Below, piece by piece: positions 1-5,876 of a DNA stretch of 5,876 bases; the first letter of the stretch is position 1; each line of letters opens with the position of its first letter. The stretch is from a bacterium. Lineage in GTDB: Bacteria; Planctomycetota; UBA11346. Both the position numbers and the translations under genes were made by a program. The stretch is from positions 1-5,876 of the forward strand of contig JAIFKN010000163.1 of the NCBI GenBank assembly GCA_020049615.1. Direction: 5' to 3'. The notes below the pieces were generated by a model that made no database searches, had not been told where the DNA came from, and saw only the letters and a program-made list of their open reading frames with translations.

Positions 1-113
1 GAGGCCTGGGCCGCGATCGCGGCGGCCAATGCCGCTGCTGGCGCGCTGCACGCATGGCAAGGTCGAGCCCGCGGCGGTGGCCGGGCTGGCGTCGTAAACG
101 TCCTGCCGCGGTC
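1..113. other. Downstream flank of the operon, no gene called
   Basis: This stretch follows the TAG of the K-like gene. On the minus strand an ATG (55-53) and, in another frame, a GTG (51-49) each open a frame to the window edge. Neither has a Shine-Dalgarno or a recognisable motif in its 17-18 visible residues. On the plus strand one frame ends with TAA at 95-97 and could be the tail of a convergent gene (last residues VEPAAVAGLAS); another runs to TAG at 145-147. Third-position GC does not separate the plus-strand tail from a minus-strand frame. A short inverted repeat AGCCCG/CGGGCT (66-71 and 82-87) has no T-run beside it, so I do not call a terminator. Confidence 0.4.
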
Positions 114-2945
114 CTATTCGCTGGTGCGAACCGTCTCGCCGGCGTAGTGGTTGGTCAGCCAGCGCTGGTAGAGGGTGACGGAGTCGTCCAGGCCGGTCTT
201 GGTGGTGGAGTTGTAATTGCCGTCCGGATCGATGGCGAACACCGTCTCCAGGTTGGCCTCCTCGACCGCCTGGCGGCGCAACTCGTCCCAGACCTGGCCG
301 CGGACCAGGGCGCGGACATAGCGGACGCGGTCGAAGACGAAGTAGCCGGTCAGGGAGAAATGCTTGGGCGGGTTGCTGTTGGCAACGCCATTGGTGGCTG
401 CCCCAGCCGGAATGGTCTGTCCATTGGACAGCGTCAGGGTCGGATGGGCCGAGGTGCCAGAATAGCAACTGCAGCAGGCATAACTATCATAGTCGAAATC
501 GAGGGCTTTGAAATCGCTATAGGTCGGGTTGGCGCCGAAGAAACTCATGCGCCAGTCGTTGAGCACCCGCTCCATGTTGGCCGCCTTGCGGGCAGCCTTG
601 TCAGCAGTCAGCGCTGGGCCATTCGGTGCGGCTGTGCTGAGGAACTCCTTGACCCCGCGGATGTTCGCGCTGCTGCGCCAGTCGAAGATGAAGCGCGGGC
701 TCTTCGCCTTGGACTCGGCGCCGTTGCCGAGGACGGCCAGGATATGGCCCGGCTTGGTGGTCGTGGAACTGCCGGGTTTCGTGGCGTCGCCAGGGAACCA
801 TTCGCCGAGCACTGCGAGCATCAGGCGATCGACCTCGCGGATGTGGGTCGGCTTGGCCGGGGCGGTGCCAGCGGGCGACAGGGTGCTGACATAGGTGGGG
901 ATGGAGGCGGGGCCGACGCAGGTGGCATCCTGATGCAGCGCCTTGGTCAAGGCGATGGCTTCGGCGGTGGCGTTCAGGACATCGAGCCAGTAGGAGTCGC
1001 GATGGAAGAAGCCGCGATCAGTGTCGATCTCTAATTTGGTGCGGAAGCTTTTGATGATAGACTGGTCGTCACCCCAGTCGAGGCTATGGGCGATCATCGC
1101 CATGCTGCCGCGCATGGGTTCGCCGGGCATGGCGGAGTAGTGCTTGTTGCCGGTGCCGTCGGGGTTGCCCCACCAGGTGATGTTCGGACAGAGGATGCTC
1201 CTGCGATCGAGGTCCGCAGCGGCTGGCGGCGGAACCCAGTCCTTGCTGCTGTCCGGCAGGTGCCAGACGTTCACTTGGGTCCCGAGCATCAGCTTGTGGA
1301 TCTCGGCCGTCTTGTCGGCCCCCGTATGGGCGGTCTTGCTGGCGTCCATTTCGGTGGCGGCGTAGTCCTCCCAGTCCTCGGCGGGGCCGGGGTAGGCGAG
1401 GGCGTAGACGAGGGGGTAGTTCGGATCGGTGATCTTCGGCAGGCTGCTGTAGTTGACGGCGGTGAAGCCGGCGAAGGGCTTGGCCGGTCCTGGTACCGTG
1501 AAGGCATCATCCTGGATGTCGGGGCCGGGGAAGTTGAGGCTGGAGGCGATCGGGGGGCTGTAGGTGTCGGTCGAGGCGGCGGTGCCTTCCCATTCGGGCT
1601 CGTCCTCCTCCCACCAGTTCGTGCCCTTCTTCCAGTCCTTCCACTCAAAGATCTGCTTCTTGGTCACCGGCTGCCGGAAGAGCGCCTGGGGCATGTAGCC
1701 GTACAGCATGCTCTTGATGGTGCTCGCCGGAGCGGTCAGCAGGTTGACGCGCCAGGGGGTCTCGACCTTGGATTCCCAGTATTGCGCGGGTGAAGGATCG
1801 TAGGCGTTGGCCCGCCCGAACGGGCTCAGCGCCCACTCGCCCAGCCAGCCCATGGCGGCATCGGCCCGGGTGGTCTCGGCCGCCTGCCACCAGGACATCG
1901 GTCCGCCCCGGGCGTCGGCGATCAGGCGTTTGTCGGTCTGGATGTTGATATACGCCGGGTCGATCCAGGTCCCCAGGGTGCTGTAGGGCAGCACCTGCGG
2001 TCCGGCGCCGAAGCCCGTCAGCTGATGCTTGGGATTGTTGCCGATCCCCACGGTGCTGCCCCGGCCGAGGAACATGGTTTCGACCCCTGGTCTGGGCAGG
2101 TCACGGCTCGAGCTGGAATACTCCTCAACCCCTCTCCGGCAGATCATCGCGACAAACGAGGTCAGGTACTTGCGGTTGAGCTGCTCGTCCCATTCGTGCG
2201 GGGTGGCGCTGGCATCGCTGTAGGCGTTGCCGGCGTCGAAGGGCAGTTGCCGGCCCCACAGCAGGTGGCCTCCGAGATCGACGGCGGCCACAGCATAGCG
2301 CAGGCGGTAGCGGGCCAGGGTGCGGCTGGCGACCGGGCGCCAGCGCTGGTCGAAGTACATCGGGCTGTTGCGTTCGGGTGTCGAGGTCGGCACGGTGGTG
2401 AAGCGCACCGGTTTGGCGAACCCGTCCCGGTTGTAGTAGCCGGGCTCGATCCAGCGCGGCATGCACGGATTCAGCAGCGAGCAGTTGCGGTCGGGCAGAT
2501 CGCCCCAGGGCCAGCTGCCGCCGTCTGGACGGTATGCTTGGCCGGCCCCCTGGTCGCCGAACCAGGAGTGCTGCAACCGGTACAGGGCCGACTCGGCGCG
2601 GACATTGTCGTCGCTGTCGTTGTAGGTGGCGAGATCACCCGCCTCGTCCAGGGTGGTGGGGTACGGGTTGTTGTTGGCCACTAGATCGCGGTCGAGATGG
2701 CCCAGGTGCATCAGCGACCATTCGCCGGTGCTGTAGGACTTGGATAGTTCGCCCAGGGCGACCTCGACGGCGTGGCGGGCGCCCATGCGCGCCGCCGAGC
2801 GGGCGAGTTCGGCGCTCAGCAGGTGTTCGCCGGCGACCCGGTTGGCGCGGGCCGCGGCGACGAAGCCGAAGGCGATCATGCTGGCGGCGGCGACCAGGGC
2901 GAGGACCAGCAGCAGCATCGAGCCCTGACGGGGATGGGGTGGCAT
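114..2945 (-). CDS. Giant GspK/PilX-like pseudopilin (possible Verru_Chthon cassette protein A relative)
   Basis: A 943-residue protein ending the visible operon. Basic leader MPPHPRQG, then SMLLLVLALVAAASMIAFGF (9-28). Mature position 5 is Leu, not Glu, as is normal for GspK/PilX. A long amphipathic helix (35-70) with RSAARMGARHAVEVALGELS follows. Two further GspK-like marks are RYAVAAVDLGGHLLWG (216-231), comparable to the 'y.v.DE.G.iNiN' strand, and RVNLLTAPASTIKSMLYGYM (399-418), comparable to 'NiNTAp..vL.aL'. Beyond this it has hundreds of extra residues I cannot assign, including a Trp-rich acidic patch (435-452), a CCSC cluster (824-827) and a compact block near the end (868-910: YFVFDRVRYVRALVRGQVWD, then AIDPDGN). 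There are 32 Trp, about 3.4%. GspK usually has about 300-350 residues. Very large proteins at this position are known in Verrucomicrobiota cassettes (protein A), from memory. Known GspK caps the tip. Start ATG 2945-2943 is backed by a good ribosome binding site. Assignment to the K position is fairly sure; the specific subfamily is not. Confidence 0.8.
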   Translation of the reverse strand: MPPHPRQGSMLLLVLALVAAASMIAFGFVAAARANRVAGEHLLSAELARSAARMGARHAVEVALGELSKSYSTGEWSLMHLGHLDRDLVANNNPYPTTLDEAGDLATYNDSDDNVRAESALYRLQHSWFGDQGAGQAYRPDGGSWPWGDLPDRNCSLLNPCMPRWIEPGYYNRDGFAKPVRFTTVPTSTPERNSPMYFDQRWRPVASRTLARYRLRYAVAAVDLGGHLLWGRQLPFDAGNAYSDASATPHEWDEQLNRKYLTSFVAMICRRGVEEYSSSSRDLPRPGVETMFLGRGSTVGIGNNPKHQLTGFGAGPQVLPYSTLGTWIDPAYINIQTDKRLIADARGGPMSWWQAAETTRADAAMGWLGEWALSPFGRANAYDPSPAQYWESKVETPWRVNLLTAPASTIKSMLYGYMPQALFRQPVTKKQIFEWKDWKKGTNWWEEDEPEWEGTAASTDTYSPPIASSLNFPGPDIQDDAFTVPGPAKPFAGFTAVNYSSLPKITDPNYPLVYALAYPGPAEDWEDYAATEMDASKTAHTGADKTAEIHKLMLGTQVNVWHLPDSSKDWVPPPAAADLDRRSILCPNITWWGNPDGTGNKHYSAMPGEPMRGSMAMIAHSLDWGDDQSIIKSFRTKLEIDTDRGFFHRDSYWLDVLNATAEAIALTKALHQDATCVGPASIPTYVSTLSPAGTAPAKPTHIREVDRLMLAVLGEWFPGDATKPGSSTTTKPGHILAVLGNGAESKAKSPRFIFDWRSSANIRGVKEFLSTAAPNGPALTADKAARKAANMERVLNDWRMSFFGANPTYSDFKALDFDYDSYACCSCYSGTSAHPTLTLSNGQTIPAGAATNGVANSNPPKHFSLTGYFVFDRVRYVRALVRGQVWDELRRQAVEEANLETVFAIDPDGNYNSTTKTGLDDSVTLYQRWLTNHYAGETVRTSE

Positions 2946-2951
2946 GTCGGT

Positions 2952-2958
2952 TCCTCTC
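2952..2958 (-). promoter_or_regulatory. Ribosome binding site of the GspK-like gene
   Basis: The sequence GAGAGGA lies 6 bases before ATG 2945-2943 and directly after the TAG (2961-2959) of the J-like gene. It is the only clear Shine-Dalgarno at a junction in this operon; the I- and J-like genes overlap their predecessors instead. It supports the chosen start and suggests that the giant K-like protein is initiated on its own. Confidence 0.7.
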
Positions 2959-4050
2959 CTAGCGGCCGACGGCGTCGGGGACGCCGAGGTCGAGGGCGAA
3001 GGCGAAGCGCAGCGGGCGCGTCAGCCGGGTGCGCGGGTCGTAGAGCGTGAGTTCGATGCGGATCACGGAGGGTCGCCACAGGCGGATGTCGCGGGTGCCA
3101 TCGCCGGTCTCGGTGCGGGCATCGCGGTAGAGGCCGTCGATGGCCCGGACCTCGCCCGACCACCAGGCCGTGCCGGTGGCGGTCTGCGCTGCACCCGCCC
3201 CATTGCGTACCTGCACGCCGCTGCTGTCCGCCACGGTGGTCCAGCCGCCGCGATCGACCCAGGCGATGGAGCAGGCGGTGACGCGATGGCTGACCAGTTG
3301 CAGGCGTCCGGGGGCCAGCACGGTGTTGCCGTCAGCATCCTCGCCCGCGTCGAGGACGCCGTCCCGGTCGAGGTCCTCGCCGAGCAGGTCGGCGCGGTCG
3401 CTGAGCAGCCGCACCGTCGGCGCCAGTGCCGCGCCGGGCAGCAGGCTGAGATCGTTCATCGCCGGGTCGGCCGTGCGCGAGCGCAGGCCCTGGACGGTCT
3501 GCGTGAATTCGACCCCCAACGGCTTGTAGGTCGCTGCGCTGGTGTCATAGACATCGAGGGTGAACGTCCGGCTGCGCAGCGCTGCCGTCGATCGCCCGTA
3601 CCACAGGCTGCCGGCTGCGTTCGCATCGGCGGCGCGCTCTGCCGCTGTCGGTGGCCGCCACTCCCAGGCATACCACAGCACCGGATTCGCGTAGGCGTCG
3701 TCCCACAGCCAGCCCTGCGTCGCGGCGCCTGGCCGCTTGTCATCCGGTTCAGCCAGGGCGATCAGGCGCACGGCGCGGGCGTTGGATCCGTACACCGTGC
3801 TGTCCAGGGTCGGTGTCTCCAGGCGCATCTGCGCCTGCTGCTGGGAGCGGGAGAGGTCGGCGTCCAAGCGCCGGAACAGCGTGCCGCCCTCCAGGGCCAG
3901 CTCGGCGCCGGCCTGGGCCCGTTCCGAGGAACGCTTGAGCTGGATCAGGCCGGTCCAGGCCAGCCCGGCCAGGATCACCGCCAGGGTGACCGAGACCAGG
4001 AGTTCGATCAGGGTGAAGGCCGGACCGGCGGAGCGGCGGTTACGGAGCAT
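2959..4050 (-). CDS. GspJ/PilW-like minor pseudopilin with EF-hand loop
   Basis: A 363-residue prepilin-like protein. Residues 1-11 form a basic leader, followed by FTLIELLVSVTLAVILAGLA, the classic prepilin N-terminus with Glu at mature position 5. The residue before the cut is Ala (A11), not the usual Gly. Residues 50-70 (LALEGGTLFRRLDADLSRSQ) match the conserved 'L..L..Dl.r' helix of GspJ/PilW. The end (329-355, RIELTLYDPRTRLTRPLRFA) resembles the C-terminal strands of that family. The middle is longer than in GspJ (usually about 200 residues) and holds a canonical EF-hand loop, DLDRDGVLDAGE (226-237). Start: an in-frame TGA two codons upstream (4056-4054) forces ATG 4050-4048, which overlaps the I-like gene by 11 bases; no Shine-Dalgarno is seen, so coupling is likely. 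In known systems GspJ joins I and K in the pilus tip. The family call is firm; the calcium role is inferred from the motif. Confidence 0.87.
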   Translation of the reverse strand: MLRNRRSAGPAFTLIELLVSVTLAVILAGLAWTGLIQLKRSSERAQAGAELALEGGTLFRRLDADLSRSQQQAQMRLETPTLDSTVYGSNARAVRLIALAEPDDKRPGAATQGWLWDDAYANPVLWYAWEWRPPTAAERAADANAAGSLWYGRSTAALRSRTFTLDVYDTSAATYKPLGVEFTQTVQGLRSRTADPAMNDLSLLPGAALAPTVRLLSDRADLLGEDLDRDGVLDAGEDADGNTVLAPGRLQLVSHRVTACSIAWVDRGGWTTVADSSGVQVRNGAGAAQTATGTAWWSGEVRAIDGLYRDARTETGDGTRDIRLWRPSVIRIELTLYDPRTRLTRPLRFAFALDLGVPDAVGR

Positions 4051-4414
4051 GCATCACCAGCCGTTCGGACAGGGTCAGGGCCCCGTCGCCTTCGCCGCTC
4101 CAGAACACCTCGACGGTGACCTGGGCGGTGGTGATGGCTCCGGTCGCCACCTCGTCGGAGATGGTGCGGCGCACGAACAGGCCGTTGACGTAGCCCTGGC
4201 TGACCGAGCCGCTGGTCGTCCAGTCCAGGACCGCCGGGCCATCCTGGCGGGCGTCGGCCAGCACCGAGCGGGCGGTGGCGGCGGCCAGGCTGGCGGCGAT
4301 CGACTCCTGGGTCAGCTGCTGGCCGCGCTTGGCCAGGAGGATGGCGGCGGTGAAGCCGAGGGCCAGCACGAGCAGGATGGCCAGCACCTCGACGAAGGTG
4401 AAGCCGCGTCTCAC
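4040..4414 (-). CDS. GspI/PilV-like minor pseudopilin
   Basis: A 124-residue prepilin-like protein. The N-terminus reads MRRG, then FTFVEVLAILLVLALGFTAA: a 4-residue basic leader, the G/F prepilin peptidase site, Glu at mature position 5 and a hydrophobic helix to about residue 28. A polar helix follows (30-56), then a C-terminal strand pair near VTVEVFWSGEGD...LTLSERLV (99-120), the usual GspI/PilV ending. The length is typical of the family. I chose the GTG at 4414-4412 because it gives the leader directly before the motif and overlaps the upstream TGA as GTGA, a common coupling arrangement. In-frame GTGs at 4426-4424 and 4423-4421 are alternatives that add three or four residues. No Shine-Dalgarno is evident, so translation probably depends on re-initiation after the H-like gene. 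In known systems GspI is the hub of the H-I-J-K tip complex. The frame stays open upstream to about 4726, but that part lies antiphase inside the H-like gene and is not counted. Confidence 0.85.
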   Translation of the reverse strand: MRRGFTFVEVLAILLVLALGFTAAILLAKRGQQLTQESIAASLAAATARSVLADARQDGPAVLDWTTSGSVSQGYVNGLFVRRTISDEVATGAITTAQVTVEVFWSGEGDGALTLSERLVMHAP

Positions 4415-5876
4415 TGGAACCACCACAGCTTGTCGGTCATCATCTTCGGGGTGACGGTGTCGGTGATCGGGGTGCCGGCAGGGACGGCGTCGGGTTCGCG
4501 ATACCAGTAGTCCCAGGTGCTGCCGTTGGCGGTCTTCAGCTGGTGCAGCCAGCCGTACTTGCAGCGTCGGCTGACCTCCTGCTTGTCGGCGGTGGTGGTC
4601 TGCTGCCACACGCCGGGCGTCGCCGGCCAGGTCGTGCCGGAGGCCAGATAGTCGTCCCCGGCGCGCTTCACCTGATACACCCGTACGTCGCCCTGGCGGC
4701 TGATCTCGACCCGCCACATCGGCCACAAGCTGGCGAGGGCCTCGCGGGCGTCGGCGAAGCTGTCGCGGTCGTCACGGCTGTCGGGGGCGAAGGTGATGCG
4801 GTAGGCCCCGGTGTGGCGGTCGAAGTGGGCGACTTCGCAGGCCATGGTGTTGTTCGTGTTGTTGGTGCCGAAATCGTAGCTGTTCCAGTAGGTCTTGGTC
4901 GGGTCGATGCCACCACCTCCGAACCAGGGCTTGGTCGTATCGATCACCCCGTTGGCGTAGCGCTCGCTGTCGTTGCTGGGCGCGACGTTGTACTGCACAT
5001 TCGAGAAGCGCTTGCGGTTGGTCTTGAGGGGGGGGACGCTGATGCTCCCATCCGGTGCGAAGGCGATGATGAAGTCCTGCCAATCTGCCGAGATCAGTGG
5101 CCGCGGGTCGCTGGCGCGCATGACGGCATAGCCCGTTTCCGAGCCGCGAACCGGATCCGAATCGGAGAAGTCTTTGTCATTGTTCCAATCGACATTGAAG
5201 AGGCGATCGGCGGGATGGCGACTGTCGGTGATGATTCCGTCCGCGCCCTGGTAGAAGAAGCCGGTGTAATTGTCCACCGTGGTGGCGGCAGTGCCGAACA
5301 GGCGGGCCTGCGGTTCCGCAGCAGACAAGGCTCCGTCGTAGCCGCCCCAGGGGAACAGGCGCTTGCGGACCGGATCAAAGTAGCCGAAATATGGCCGCGG
5401 GTAGGTGCTGGGATAGCCGTAGGCCCGTGCCTGGTAATAGTCGCCGGCCTGATCATTCGCATTGACCCGCGGCCCCTCATCGGTGTCGGCCAGGGCGAGG
5501 AAGCGGACCTTGCCGGCCGGAAGCGCCACGGCCGGGCCGATCCAGGTCTCCTTGATCGCCTCGATCCAGTGCGGGAAGGTCATGAGTCGGCCGCCGTCGA
5601 CATCCTCGCTGTTCGGCCAGGCGATGAGCAGTTGCCTGCCTTTCTTCGTCAAATTCATCCGCGGCGGGCCGAAGGGTCGGTACCAGTGCCCGCCGGTGCG
5701 GTTGTTCAGCACCCGGCCGCTGCTGCCGGGGGCGTTCTGGAGGTTGATGGCCAGGCCGTACGGGGTGTTGTCGGCCAGGGCGCGGGCGCGCAGCAGGCGG
5801 ACCTCGGCGGCGAAGCGGTCGGCCGCCGCCTTGATCTGGGCGTCCTGCACGCCGGAGTCGCGGTTGGTCAGGATCA
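4411..5876 (-). CDS. Large GspH/FimT-like minor pseudopilin, N-terminus outside window
   Basis: First visible gene of the operon. It is open to the right edge; the first complete codon is at 5874-5872 and 487 residues are visible, ending at TGA 4413-4411. The prepilin leader and membrane helix should lie just outside. Visible residues 13-44 (QIKAAADRFAAEVRLLRARA, then a strand ending YGLAIN) look like the segment that follows the helix in GspH/FimT. IIAFAPDGSI (269-278) matches the family's 'F-x-P-x-G' strand, and a late strand pair VEISRQGDVRVYQVKR lies near 389-404. About 215 residues separate the first block from the second, against a few dozen in ordinary GspH. This insert is rich in Trp, Tyr, Asn and Asp and holds a dockerin-like loop DWNNDKDFSDSD (229-240). 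Two Cys (346, 438) could form a disulfide. Family knowledge: GspH/FimT are minor tip pseudopilins of a type II secretion or type IV pilus machine. The class is inferred from these motifs and from being upstream of I-, J- and K-like genes; no specific substrate can be named. Confidence 0.72.
   Translation of the reverse strand, partial: ILTNRDSGVQDAQIKAAADRFAAEVRLLRARALADNTPYGLAINLQNAPGSSGRVLNNRTGGHWYRPFGPPRMNLTKKGRQLLIAWPNSEDVDGGRLMTFPHWIEAIKETWIGPAVALPAGKVRFLALADTDEGPRVNANDQAGDYYQARAYGYPSTYPRPYFGYFDPVRKRLFPWGGYDGALSAAEPQARLFGTAATTVDNYTGFFYQGADGIITDSRHPADRLFNVDWNNDKDFSDSDPVRGSETGYAVMRASDPRPLISADWQDFIIAFAPDGSISVPPLKTNRKRFSNVQYNVAPSNDSERYANGVIDTTKPWFGGGGIDPTKTYWNSYDFGTNNTNNTMACEVAHFDRHTGAYRITFAPDSRDDRDSFADAREALASLWPMWRVEISRQGDVRVYQVKRAGDDYLASGTTWPATPGVWQQTTTADKQEVSRRCKYGWLHQLKTANGSTWDYWYREPDAVPAGTPITDTVTPKMMTDKLWWFQ

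Noticed and set aside
66..87. Inverted repeat AGCCCG...CGGGCT after the operon as a terminator
   Set aside because: The stem is only 6 base pairs with a 10-base loop and no T-run on either strand. Such repeats are frequent by chance at this GC content.
901..935. Acidic loops in the K-like protein such as AIDPDGN and NDSDDN as calcium sites
   Set aside because: Near residues 903-910 (about 216-239) and 109-114 the Asp spacing does not fit an EF-hand or dockerin loop and no residue stands at position 12, so no claim is made.
54..1034. 326-codon open frame on the plus strand
   Set aside because: It is antisense to the 3' third of the K-like gene. Its translation is Gly/Ala/Val-rich with no motif, as expected of a shadow frame in high-GC DNA.
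1086..2684. Plus-strand open frames at 1086-1793 and 2025-2684
   Set aside because: Both lie inside the K-like gene in antisense, have low-complexity composition and no ribosome binding site worth noting.
2944..4119. 391-codon open frame on the plus strand
   Set aside because: It runs antisense across the whole J-like gene, whose prepilin N-terminus and GspJ-type helix prove the minus strand is the coding one. No recognisable domain and no upstream signal.
4415..4726. Upstream extension of the I-like reading frame
   Set aside because: It would place about 100 residues before the prepilin leader and overlaps the H-like gene. A prepilin leader must be short, so GTG 4414 is preferred.
1..5876. 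CRISPR array, tRNA, rRNA, insertion sequence or attachment site
   Set aside because: I saw no spaced direct repeats, no RNA gene signature, no transposase-like protein and no terminal inverted repeats.

Overview
The window is a high-GC (about two thirds G+C), densely packed piece of a bacterial chromosome. It carries one operon on the minus strand, read from the right edge to the left. The four genes encode prepilin-like proteins in the order GspH/FimT-like, GspI/PilV-like, GspJ/PilW-like and GspK/PilX-like. This is the classical order of the minor pseudopilins (H-I-J-K of type II secretion, FimT/U-PilV-PilW-PilX of type IV pili), which form the initiating tip of a periplasmic or surface pilus.

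Layout along the minus strand: 5876-4411 is a large GspH/FimT-like protein whose N-terminus lies outside the window. 4414-4040 is a 124-residue GspI/PilV-like protein that overlaps it by 4 bases (GTGA). 4050-2959 is a 363-residue GspJ/PilW-like protein that overlaps the previous gene by 11 bases. 2945-114 is a 943-residue GspK/PilX-like protein behind a 13-base gap with its own good ribosome binding site. The last 113 bases (1-113) hold no gene that can be called. The long open frames on the plus strand are antisense shadows of these four genes.

Two members are far larger than their namesakes. The H-like protein has at least 487 residues, where GspH/FimT usually has 150-200. The K-like protein has 943, where GspK usually has about 300-350. 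The set resembles the four-gene 'Verru_Chthon cassette' described from Verrucomicrobiota (one very large protein A and three smaller prepilin-type proteins B, C, D) and the large pseudopilin clusters of other Planctomycetota-Verrucomicrobiota-type bacteria. I therefore lean towards a high-GC member of that superphylum. This rests on architecture recalled from family knowledge, not on a search.

Expected mechanism: the three proteins with a Glu at mature position 5 (I and J seen here, H presumed) and the K-like protein without it would be inserted in the inner membrane, cut by a prepilin peptidase, and assembled into a tip complex. The K-like protein would cap it with its very large globular domain. 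The J-like protein contains a textbook EF-hand calcium loop and the H-like protein a dockerin-like variant, so calcium may stabilise this tip. No assembly ATPase, platform protein, secretin, peptidase or major pilin lies in the window.
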